A stretch of 5,975 nt of DNA from Bacteroidota bacterium (lineage in GTDB: Bacteria > Bacteroidota > Bacteroidia > Flavobacteriales > Flavobacteriaceae). Each line of letters begins with the position of its first letter. The stretch's first letter is position 1. Of the stretch, positions 1 to 5,738 are shown piece by piece. The position numbers were made by a program, and so were the translations under genes. The notes below the pieces were generated by a model, which did no database searches, was not told the origin of the DNA, and was given only the letters and a program-made list of their open reading frames with translations. The stretch is from positions 1 through 5,975 of the forward strand of contig JAHZIZ010000257.1 in assembly GCA_022601215.1 (NCBI GenBank), read 5' to 3'.

Positions 1-1104
1 TCGGATACTACGTACCCAAACTAAATCCCCTCCAATTCCGCAGTTGCAACAACAATCCCCAGGAACTTCGGGATGTGAAATCTGGATGTTTATATCACTT
101 CCACATATGTAATTCCAATGTGTATAACATGGAATTGGCGGCTTATATACGGTGGTCCATTCTCCATTGATGAAGTATTCTACCCAAATATAAATATCTG
201 GCTTATCTCCAAAACAATTATAAGTTATTGTTGTATCGAATCTACCGCTGGCATTTGTTTTTACGACTGCCAATTCTTTACATCGGTAAAAGTAAGGCCA
301 CCACCAAGGCCAAAAACAGAACCATGGATGAAATAAGGTATAGTTATCTACAATGGTCTTTCTTATTGTAGATAAATTGCCTGTAGCCAAGTTTTGTTTT
401 ATCTCTTCACTTATCTTAGGGAGCGCTTGGATATGCTCTTCCGCACGTTGTGTTGGCGTAGACTTTACAAACATATTCTCAACAGGAGGCTGAGGCAATA
501 CAGGCCTTTTAATACGCTCGAAGGGCAGCGGGTCTGGAATGGGTCTTGGTATTTCTGGAAGTCGTTCCGGTTTTAAAATGGCTTCAGGCACCTTCGCGAT
601 GATATGATCAGGAATTTTCTGAATCCAAAATAGAATCGGATCAATTTCACAGATATGAACTCTAGCGTTACAAACTGCTTTGTTCTTCCACACATTTCCT
701 TCATCGAACCATTTTGACAATTTTCCTTTCACACGACACTTACAAAACAACCAATAAATGGATAATTGTTCCGGGATTGGCTGTACCGTCACCTCTCCAT
801 CGGTGATAGAACGCATAATAGGCTCATAAGCTTTATAGTTTTCTAATTCCTGAAGATTGGTGACAGATAAGATCCGTTTGTCTGAAGCAGGTGCAATAAA
901 CAACCTCAACTGATCAACCTGAATTTCTCGTTTATATTCCTTTAAATTAAAGGTCATTTCCATATCATCTGCCAATTGCCATTGCAACAATCTACCGTGG
1001 CAATTAAACAAAAACCCGACTAGGGGAAGATCTGCTTGCGGTTGCTGTTCATAAGACAGCCTCACTCTGAATCGATCATTTCGATTCTTTGGTTTTTTTT
1101 CCAT
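1..1104 (-). CDS. Cys/Trp-rich protein with transthyretin/carboxypeptidase-regulatory-like segment (5' part; runs off left edge)
   Basis: An uninterrupted minus-strand frame of 368 codons runs from ATG at 1104-1102 to the window edge, so the C-terminus is missing. Residues about 10-110 look like a beta-rich N-terminal domain. Residues 141-155 (NKAVCNARVHICEID) resemble the start of a beta-sandwich with a carboxypeptidase-regulatory flavour. A proline-rich linker follows (about 165-207, PRPIPDPLP). Residues 259-273 are exceptionally aromatic (HPWFCFWPWWWPYFY). Then TNASGRFDTTI (283-293) is the 'T-x-x-G-x-F' strand typical of transthyretin-like/CarboxypepD_reg domains. Visible cysteines number 14, including CCCNC at 351-355. 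There is no signal peptide or membrane segment. An alternative in-frame start at 1173 (stop codon TAG directly upstream) would add 23 residues; I prefer 1104 because the A-rich leader (TAAAAAAATAATC) suits Bacteroidota. I recall similar uncharacterised proteins but no named family; function unknown. Confidence 0.8.
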   Translation of the reverse strand, partial: MEKKPKNRNDRFRVRLSYEQQPQADLPLVGFLFNCHGRLLQWQLADDMEMTFNLKEYKREIQVDQLRLFIAPASDKRILSVTNLQELENYKAYEPIMRSITDGEVTVQPIPEQLSIYWLFCKCRVKGKLSKWFDEGNVWKNKAVCNARVHICEIDPILFWIQKIPDHIIAKVPEAILKPERLPEIPRPIPDPLPFERIKRPVLPQPPVENMFVKSTPTQRAEEHIQALPKISEEIKQNLATGNLSTIRKTIVDNYTLFHPWFCFWPWWWPYFYRCKELAVVKTNASGRFDTTITYNCFGDKPDIYIWVEYFINGEWTTVYKPPIPCYTHWNYICGSDINIQISHPEVPGDCCCNCGIGGDLVWVRSIR

Positions 1105-1431
1105 GATTATTTTTTTAGATAATAACTGCCTACTCTTTAATTTCTGAAATGGATTTTCAGCTTCCTCCAACATCTATTCACGTCATGAAATAGTCAAAAA
1201 CGGAGATTAGTATGATTTTCGAAAAAACGTTGTTTCAAAGAGAAATTTGCCATCATAAAACAACAGCATCCTCTTATATGGTAAAATTAAGTAGTTGATA
1301 ATCAGGAATTAGTAAGTGTATTCCCTATTTTGAATAATCATTTTCCCTTTTTTGAATAGGGTATCTACCCCTTCAGAAATAATAAATAAAATGTGTTGAC
1401 AATTCCATTGGAGCAGTCAGGCAAAATTAAG
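1105..1431. other. Intergenic region between two minus-strand genes
   Basis: I see no convincing gene or RNA here. The part 1105-1173 could instead be an N-terminal extension of the left-hand gene. The centre holds a direct repeat (1321-1336 and 1343-1358) followed at once by GGGTA-TC-TACCC (1359-1370). CCCTATT (1323-1329) and AATAGGG (1355-1361) could also pair over a 25-nt loop, but no U-run follows on either strand, so this is not a normal intrinsic terminator. A match to the Bacteroidota -7 element TAnnTTTG on the minus strand (TAATTTTG, 1429-1422) lies just after the regulator's stop, but without a clear -33 TTG partner. The left-hand gene most likely has its own promoter in this stretch. 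Confidence 0.6.
1321..1358. repeat. Two-copy 16-bp direct repeat, 22-bp period, upstream of the Cys-rich protein gene
   Basis: TTCCCTATTTTGAATA (1321-1336) and TTCCCTTTTTTGAATA (1343-1358) match at 15 of 16 positions and start exactly 22 bp apart, about two helical turns. The second copy runs into GGGTATCTACCC (1359-1370), an imperfect palindrome with 5-bp arms. Same-face spacing of two near-identical sites fits a binding site for a regulator acting on the minus-strand gene to the left. That role is inference; AT-richness makes partial chance similarity possible. Confidence 0.55.
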
Positions 1432-2289
1432 TTAGACCTCTAATTTGTAGCCTATTCCATGGACGTTGGTAATTTTTATAGAATCATCGCCTTGTAACTT
1501 CTTCCGGAGTTTTGATATATAAGTGTCCAAACTTCGACCTACTATAACTCCATTATCTTCCCAGACTCTCTTTGTGAGCTCTTCTCTTGAAATCACCTGA
1601 TTTGGGTTTGCGACAAATAAGGACAACAGCTCACATTCTTTTTTAGAAAGATTTATTTCTACCGCTTGTTGAATCAACTTATGTTGATCTGGATAAAATA
1701 GGAAGCTTCCAATTACGGCATGACTGTCATCCAAATCTCTAAGTAATCGTAGTTTTCTTCTTTTGTACACTAAAAATCCAGTGAACAAAAGACATAAAGA
1801 CACTAACAAATAGGTCCATATGGCCGCATTGGAATGAACTGATTTACTATTTGTAAATCTAACTTGAATAGTATAACAATACGTAGGGAGTGTTCTACCT
1901 GCACAAGGAATAATGGTGTTCGCGGTATTTGCACTCATTTGATAACTGTAGGCTACTTCATCCTTTACACATTCCACTACTTCAACTCTATAATTAGACG
2001 GAAGTTTAGCTCTTTGAAAACTGCTATCGACAATAGTTACAAGCTCATTGGGCATAAAGGATAATGGAAGCTCAAATGAGAGTTCGTATTTTAAAGGAGA
2101 TAATTCTTTTACGGGCATTATTAAAGAGGTGGAATCATTGTGGATAAGTAACAATTGATTTCCTACATCTCTTAAAGCAATTCTTACGGTCTCGGATAGT
2201 TCGTCCTCATCATTGTTCGTTGAGGAACAACTTGCAGTGAGTAGTAAAAGGAATACTATTCCGAAGGAAAACCAAGACGCTTTTTTCAT
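1432..2289 (-). CDS. Membrane-bound one-component transcription regulator, C-terminal OmpR/PhoB-type winged helix
   Basis: 285 residues. Residues 1-20 form a secretion signal (MKK, then hydrophobic 8-20) ending LLTAS-C21-SSTNNDEDE. This resembles a lipoprotein signal, though Thr at -3 departs from the usual lipobox. Residues about 22-154 form an extracytoplasmic sensor domain with Cys107, Cys129 and Cys138. Residues about 156-175 are a transmembrane helix followed by the positive stretch KRRKLRLLR, placing the C-terminus in the cytoplasm. Residues about 192-285 are a trans_reg_C winged helix: LSKKECELLSLF, the REELTKRVW helix, recognition helix RSLDTYISKLRKKL, and wing NVHGIGYKLEV. There is no receiver domain, so it is not a classical response regulator. 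It resembles a flavobacterial family annotated only as winged helix-turn-helix protein. It is divergent from the YceI operon, and the shared region carries direct repeats suited to this DNA-binding class. Signal and regulon unknown; autoregulation is inferred. Confidence 0.93.
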   Translation of the reverse strand: MKKASWFSFGIVFLLLLTASCSSTNNDEDELSETVRIALRDVGNQLLLIHNDSTSLIMPVKELSPLKYELSFELPLSFMPNELVTIVDSSFQRAKLPSNYRVEVVECVKDEVAYSYQMSANTANTIIPCAGRTLPTYCYTIQVRFTNSKSVHSNAAIWTYLLVSLCLLFTGFLVYKRRKLRLLRDLDDSHAVIGSFLFYPDQHKLIQQAVEINLSKKECELLSLFVANPNQVISREELTKRVWEDNGVIVGRSLDTYISKLRKKLQGDDSIKITNVHGIGYKLEV

Positions 2290-2293
2290 AGTG

Positions 2294-2364
2294 TTACAAA
2301 TAACTTACAATTTGAGGAATTTTTACAAGCGTTGACACTTCTTTTGCATTCTTTTGACACTTTT
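2294..2364. promoter_or_regulatory. Divergent control region with clustered direct repeats (candidate operators)
   Basis: The 116-bp gap between the divergent regulator and YceI gene holds two sets of short direct repeats. TTACAA occurs at 2294-2299, 2305-2310 and 2323-2328; the first two are 11 bp apart and the nearest lies 4 bp from the regulator's ATG. TTGACACTT occurs at 2332-2340 and 2354-2362, 22 bp apart, with a weaker copy TTGCATTCT at 2344-2352 between them. OmpR/PhoB-type winged helices typically bind head-to-tail direct repeats near 11-bp spacing, so the layout fits binding by the neighbouring regulator. A 10-bp palindrome CTTTTAAAAG (2360-2369) overlaps the last repeat. Who binds here is inference. 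Confidence 0.6.
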
Positions 2365-2387
2365 AAAAGGTAGTGAGACTAGTTTTA
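2354..2387 (+). promoter_or_regulatory. Candidate Bacteroidota-type promoter for the YceI operon
   Basis: TTG at 2354-2356, inside TTTTGACA, could serve as the -33 element. TAGTTTTA (2380-2387) matches the Bacteroidota -7 consensus TAnnTTTG at all but the last position. The spacer is 23 bp, at the long end of the usual range. Transcription would start near 2394, giving a leader of about a dozen bases before the ATG at 2406. The -33 element sits within the second TTGACACTT repeat, so a protein bound there would directly affect polymerase. Confidence 0.4.
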
Positions 2388-2405
2388 CTTCAAAATCAAA
2401 ACAAT

Positions 2406-2963
2406 ATGAAAACACTACTTATTACATTTATTTTAGTCATCAGCACATCCGTGCAAGCACAAGATCAAAAAACGTATCAGTTAAACGCCCAAGAAAGTAT
2501 CATCAACTGGAGAGGGACCTATTCTTTTTTATTTAGCGAGCATACGGGGACAGTCCATTTTAAGGAAGGGACTCTTATCGCCGAAAAAGGAAACATTAAA
2601 GGTGGAGATTTTACCATCGATATGACTACCATTACCAATGAAGATTATAAAAAAGGAGTTGGTGCAGTTAAGCATTTAAGAAGCGACGACTTTTTTAACG
2701 TTACCAAACATACTGAAGCCCAGTTAGGCATAACTAAAGTTGAATATTACGCTAATGAAAACCGTCATAAAATTTCGGCCGATCTCACAATAAAAGGTAT
2801 TACTAAATCAATTGAATTCTGGGCGGATGTGGATGGCACAGCCAAAACCTTAATGACCAAATTTAAAATTGATCGCGTACGATGGGGAATTACGCACAAT
2901 AGCAAAACCAGAGATCATGCGATTTCGGATGCGATTGAGTTTGATGTACATTTACAATTCTAA
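2406..2963 (+). CDS. Exported YceI-like protein
   Basis: 185 residues starting at ATG 2406. Start chosen because MKTLLITFILVISTSVQA is a good signal peptide with cleavage expected after AQ-type site VQA (residue 18); longer in-frame ATG at 2373 would put a nonsensical segment in front of it. The mature part fits YceI: SIINWRGT (31-38), SEHTGTVHFKEG (44-55), a GGDFTIDMTTIT strand (66-77), the hallmark LRSDDFFNVTKH (91-102), and LTIKGITKSIEFW (127-139). YceI proteins are lipocalin-like beta-barrels; characterised relatives bind isoprenoid chains such as polyprenyl pyrophosphate or ubiquinone-like lipids in the periplasm. The ligand here cannot be read from sequence. Length is typical and no domain is missing. 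It is divergent from the membrane regulator and 10 bp upstream of the next gene, so an operon is likely and control by that regulator is plausible. Confidence 0.93.
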   Translation: MKTLLITFILVISTSVQAQDQKTYQLNAQESIINWRGTYSFLFSEHTGTVHFKEGTLIAEKGNIKGGDFTIDMTTITNEDYKKGVGAVKHLRSDDFFNVTKHTEAQLGITKVEYYANENRHKISADLTIKGITKSIEFWADVDGTAKTLMTKFKIDRVRWGITHNSKTRDHAISDAIEFDVHLQF

Positions 2964-2973
2964 GAGCTTAGAT

Positions 2974-3564
2974 ATGAAGACTTTTTTTATAACCACTACC
3001 CTTTTGCTCATTTCTTTCGTATTTCGTGCTCAGGAAAGTGAGTTTCCACATTTATTGGCAACTGATAGCACATGGTTTAAGGAGATTATACCTTTCCCTC
3101 CTGGTTTTGCACAAGAGTTTCCTTTAGTGGGATATGAGGATGCTCAATTTTTACCAGGTTGGGGAAAACGTGAAACGGAAGAGTTTTGGTCCTATTTACT
3201 GGTGTGGAAGATCAAACAAGATCAAGTGCTTTCAGAGCAAGAATTGGAAACTAATATGGAGGCATATATGGACGGTCTTATGAAGGCCGTCAATAAGGAT
3301 AGCACGTTCACAGTTCCTTTGACTAATGCCTTGTTTATGAAAGAGTCTACTGGATATAGGAATCATGACTATGTTGGAAAAATAAAAGTATATGATTCTT
3401 TTCGCACGACAGAATTGATCACCTTGCATACATTTATAGATATACGTGAGTGTCCAGACACTAATAATACTATTTATATATTCCGGATATCCTTACAACC
3501 GTTTGATCATGATGTATGGAAACAACTCAATGGAGTTAAATTACTACCAAATCATTGTGATTAA
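2974..3564 (+). CDS. Exported protein of unknown function, second gene of the YceI operon
   Basis: 196 residues from ATG 2974, ten bases after the YceI stop. This start is chosen because MKTFFITTTLLLISFVFRA is a signal peptide (cleavage probably after residue 19, RA-QE); an earlier in-frame ATG at 2869 lies deep inside the YceI gene and would bury the signal. The mature protein is about 177 residues without further membrane segments. Visible traits are a conserved-looking front segment (WFKEIIPFPPGFAQEFPLVGYEDAQFLPGW, residues 34-63), then EFWSYLLVWKI (70-80), a helix with SEQELETNMEAYMDGLM (87-103), and a beta-rich C-terminal half with Cys160 and Cys195. I recall similar uncharacterised proteins from flavobacteria but no named domain. 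The short spacing argues for cotranscription with YceI and a shared periplasmic role (inference). It ends 15 bp from the convergent oxidase-like gene with no obvious terminator between them. Confidence 0.88.
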   Translation: MKTFFITTTLLLISFVFRAQESEFPHLLATDSTWFKEIIPFPPGFAQEFPLVGYEDAQFLPGWGKRETEEFWSYLLVWKIKQDQVLSEQELETNMEAYMDGLMKAVNKDSTFTVPLTNALFMKESTGYRNHDYVGKIKVYDSFRTTELITLHTFIDIRECPDTNNTIYIFRISLQPFDHDVWKQLNGVKLLPNHCD

Positions 3565-3579
3565 CAATTGCCACCCAAA

Positions 3580-5547
3580 TTAACGTAATGATACTACAGA
3601 AGCACGCTGCGAGGGCCTACCATTTTCATCAATTAGCCAAAGCATATAAGGCCCTGGCGGTGCAATCCAACCATTATCTGGTAGCTGTAATATTAATGTA
3701 TCAGGTTCTTCTAAATCTACTTCAAAGGGAATTCCTATGTAACGCTGGTCTCCATCCCAAGCATGAGTAACACTTCCGTAGCGCATTAATGCAATACGTT
3801 CAATTCGATGTGCCTGTTCTGAACGAACCGTTACTGAGGCCCCATACTGAAATTGTGGGTTGGGAACACTTTGAGTGGGGCGATCTGGATCACCATCATA
3901 CCAAGGAATATACATTTCAATACGGTACTCTTTGACGTCATCAGCCCCCGATGACCCATTAATATTAGATCCAGCCGTCATTACCAATCCATTGGGTAGC
4001 AGTAACGCCACTGAGTGATAATTGCGTACCACCGTTGCGGGAGGTGTTGTTTCCCACGTTTCACTTTCAAAATTACAGGTGTTAGTTTCCCAATTAATAC
4101 CTGGTGTGTATACTTCGGCTTCCAAGACTGCGGCACTGTCTCGATTTCTAATCTCATCATTATGACGGTCATTAATCCCTCCAGTAAAAATTACTTGACC
4201 CGTTGGTAATAGAGTGCCTATACCGTGTCTGCGGAAGGGGCCAACACCTTCGGGCCAATCTCGATCTGCCGTAGGTTCCCAAATAGGCTCATTATCGTCT
4301 TCCAAATTTAGTGTCATTCTATACGGACCTTCATACCCCAAAAACAAAAAATGAGGTGTATAATTATCCCCAGGCAGTAATGGGAGCATGACCATGGTAT
4401 GATTGGTTTCATGAAAGTCAGTTCCATCATGTGGAGGCCTGGCAAATGTTCTATCAATAAGTCCAGTTATTGGATTGTATAAACCACAACTTCCATCATT
4501 AGGAGACCCTAAAAACACCCATTCGCCAGGCACAGAGAATAGTCGAGGATAATATAAATAATTATTTGATTCGTCAGGTCGCTCTTGTCCCTCTGGTAAT
4601 TCCACTGCTACGGACACATTAAACCAAGTTACGTACAACCAATGTCCAGGTGAATGAGACCAAGTATTGGTTTCTGGATCAAATATTTCTGGTAACCAGT
4701 TTCCATGACGACCATCATTGACCTCAGGATCAGATTCTCCTTCATCATTTACTCTGCCAATGAGTGGGTGTCCTCCTACCGCAAGAACACGGCCATCTCC
4801 TAAGGTAATCAATGTAGGATACCAACGACCTCCTCCTCGAATCTCTTGACCAGGCTCTGGGAGCAGCGGGTCAGTTTCAGACCAATGACCCAGACGATAA
4901 ATTGCACAATCTCTAGCACCACTCCAATGATCTTGAGGAATGTTATGTGCGTCATGATGATGGTCATGCTCTGCCTCTTCTGTCGGGTTTTCACCAATTA
5001 ATGGGTCATTCCATTCTTCAGTACCCCCAGCAACTAGCCAAGCACCGTCTGGAAGAAAAGCATGCCCGCAGCAAAAGACATCAGCTGGAGGGGAGCCAAT
5101 CTCTTCAATGGTATTGGAGAGGTAATTATAGAGTCTTGTATTGTGAAATTCTCCAGAATTAGCATTGGATCGGTCATGCTCATCTCCCCCCATTAAAATT
5201 ACTTCTCCTAAGAATCTATTTGTGAGTGCGGCATGTACAGCTAATACTTCAGCATTTTCAATGGCAATTTCCCAAGGATACATAGGGACTGTGGGTAAAT
5301 CGTCTAGGTTATTGACTTCCGTTTGATCATGTCCCGTACGTAAATATGCACCATGAGGTCCATTAACAACAAAGATCCTTTTGTTGACTCCGCCACTACC
5401 TGATACAAAATAATTATGTCTCCCTGAATGTATATCAGAAATGGCCCAAGCACTTTTTCTTTGGCGCCATTCCGTTTCGGGGTTGCAAATAAAGAGAATA
5501 TCTCCATGTCGATCACGGATAGCATGGGTAACAAGTCGATTTGCCAT
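3580..5547 (-). CDS. DUF3892-galactose/glyoxal oxidase-like fusion protein with DUF1929 C-terminus
   Basis: 655 residues. Residues about 4-85 match DUF3892 (VTHAIRDRHGDILFICNP, AISDIHSGRHNYFV, VVNGPHGAYLRT, NNLDDLP). Residues about 100-535 are a kelch-type propeller with repeating 'LPDG..hhhGG' blades. Residues about 540-655 are the galactose oxidase-like C-terminal domain (DUF1929: IEMYIPWY, APPGPYMLWLIDENGRPS). By motif comparison with galactose and glyoxal oxidases, the copper-radical site is complete: Cys159 (DVFCCGHAF) and Tyr243 (GRWYPTL) as the thioether-linked pair, Tyr510-His511 (RNYHSVALLLPNG), and His595 (THAWDGDQRY). Such enzymes oxidise primary alcohols or aldehydes with O2, giving H2O2; the substrate here is unknown. 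A His/Asp/Glu-rich insertion (191-207, with HDHHHDAH) may hold metal. No signal peptide, T9SS sorting domain or membrane segment is visible, which is odd for a copper enzyme. Upstream lies an inverted repeat. Family assignment is firm; catalysis is inferred. Confidence 0.93.
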   Translation of the reverse strand: MANRLVTHAIRDRHGDILFICNPETEWRQRKSAWAISDIHSGRHNYFVSGSGGVNKRIFVVNGPHGAYLRTGHDQTEVNNLDDLPTVPMYPWEIAIENAEVLAVHAALTNRFLGEVILMGGDEHDRSNANSGEFHNTRLYNYLSNTIEEIGSPPADVFCCGHAFLPDGAWLVAGGTEEWNDPLIGENPTEEAEHDHHHDAHNIPQDHWSGARDCAIYRLGHWSETDPLLPEPGQEIRGGGRWYPTLITLGDGRVLAVGGHPLIGRVNDEGESDPEVNDGRHGNWLPEIFDPETNTWSHSPGHWLYVTWFNVSVAVELPEGQERPDESNNYLYYPRLFSVPGEWVFLGSPNDGSCGLYNPITGLIDRTFARPPHDGTDFHETNHTMVMLPLLPGDNYTPHFLFLGYEGPYRMTLNLEDDNEPIWEPTADRDWPEGVGPFRRHGIGTLLPTGQVIFTGGINDRHNDEIRNRDSAAVLEAEVYTPGINWETNTCNFESETWETTPPATVVRNYHSVALLLPNGLVMTAGSNINGSSGADDVKEYRIEMYIPWYDGDPDRPTQSVPNPQFQYGASVTVRSEQAHRIERIALMRYGSVTHAWDGDQRYIGIPFEVDLEEPDTLILQLPDNGWIAPPGPYMLWLIDENGRPSQRASVVSLR

Positions 5548-5588
5548 AATATGAATACTTTGTGGTTTGTCTACGACAAGTTAAAAAT

Positions 5589-5607
5589 TGTAATTTGTTT
5601 AATTACA
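5589..5607. promoter_or_regulatory. Inverted repeat upstream of the oxidase-like gene (candidate operator)
   Basis: TGTAATT-TGTTT-AATTACA is a perfect 7-bp inverted repeat with a 5-bp spacer, ending 42 bp before the oxidase-like gene's ATG (5547) on the minus strand. The 19-bp size suits a dimeric repressor or activator. No convincing TAnnTTTG promoter could be placed beside it, and AT-rich DNA makes short palindromes fairly frequent, so the role is tentative. Confidence 0.4.
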
Positions 5608-5702
5608 GTCTTTTAACTGATATTCAATAGGTTTTTCCCGTAAATATTTTGGTTTCTTAATTTCAGAATCAATGTTAGGCGCTCTGAACAACTCTCCAGA
5701 GG

Positions 5703-5733
5703 AAAAAAAAAGCCTACAACTGTAGGCTTTTTT
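5703..5733 (-). terminator. Rho-independent terminator of the DUF5916-like gene
   Basis: AGCCTAC (5711-5717) pairs with GTAGGCT (5722-5728) around the loop AACT, and the flanking A and T runs extend the stem to about 12 bp (5706-5717 with 5722-5733). Read on the minus strand, the hairpin is followed by eight T (complement of 5710-5703) and begins 6 bp after the stop of the gene at 5739, exactly where its terminator is expected. On the plus strand it also ends in T-runs, but no plus-strand gene leads into it. It separates that gene from the oxidase-like gene downstream, which must therefore have its own promoter within 5548-5702. Confidence 0.88.
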
Positions 5734-5738
5734 AATTT

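Noticed and set aside
118..576. Plus-strand open frames (118-336, 394-576)
   Set aside because: They lie antisense to the continuous minus-strand coding frame and look like low-complexity shadow translations.
1162..1168. GGAGGAA on the minus strand as a ribosome binding site
   Set aside because: It is about 57 bases from the ATG at 1104 and lies just inside the alternative frame, so it cannot serve either start; Bacteroidota rarely use such sites.
1323..1361. CCCTATT...AATAGGG as an intrinsic terminator of the regulator gene
   Set aside because: The loop is 25 nt and no U-run follows on the minus strand.
1394..1399. TTGACA on the plus strand as a sigma-70-like -35 box
   Set aside because: No plus-strand gene follows, and Bacteroidota primary sigma factors use TTG/TAnnTTTG instead.
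2373..2405. Upstream in-frame ATG for the YceI gene
   Set aside because: It would add MRLVLLQNQNN in front of an excellent signal peptide and falls inside the candidate promoter; the start at 2406 is far better.
2869..2973. Upstream in-frame ATG for the unknown exported protein
   Set aside because: It lies inside the YceI coding region in another frame, and the signal peptide starts at 2974.
3981..4172. Overlapping minus-strand and plus-strand open frames inside the oxidase-like gene (also 4015-4209, 4809-4997, 4947-5162, 5304-5534)
   Set aside because: They are out-of-frame shadows of a clear 655-residue protein and encode no recognisable domain.
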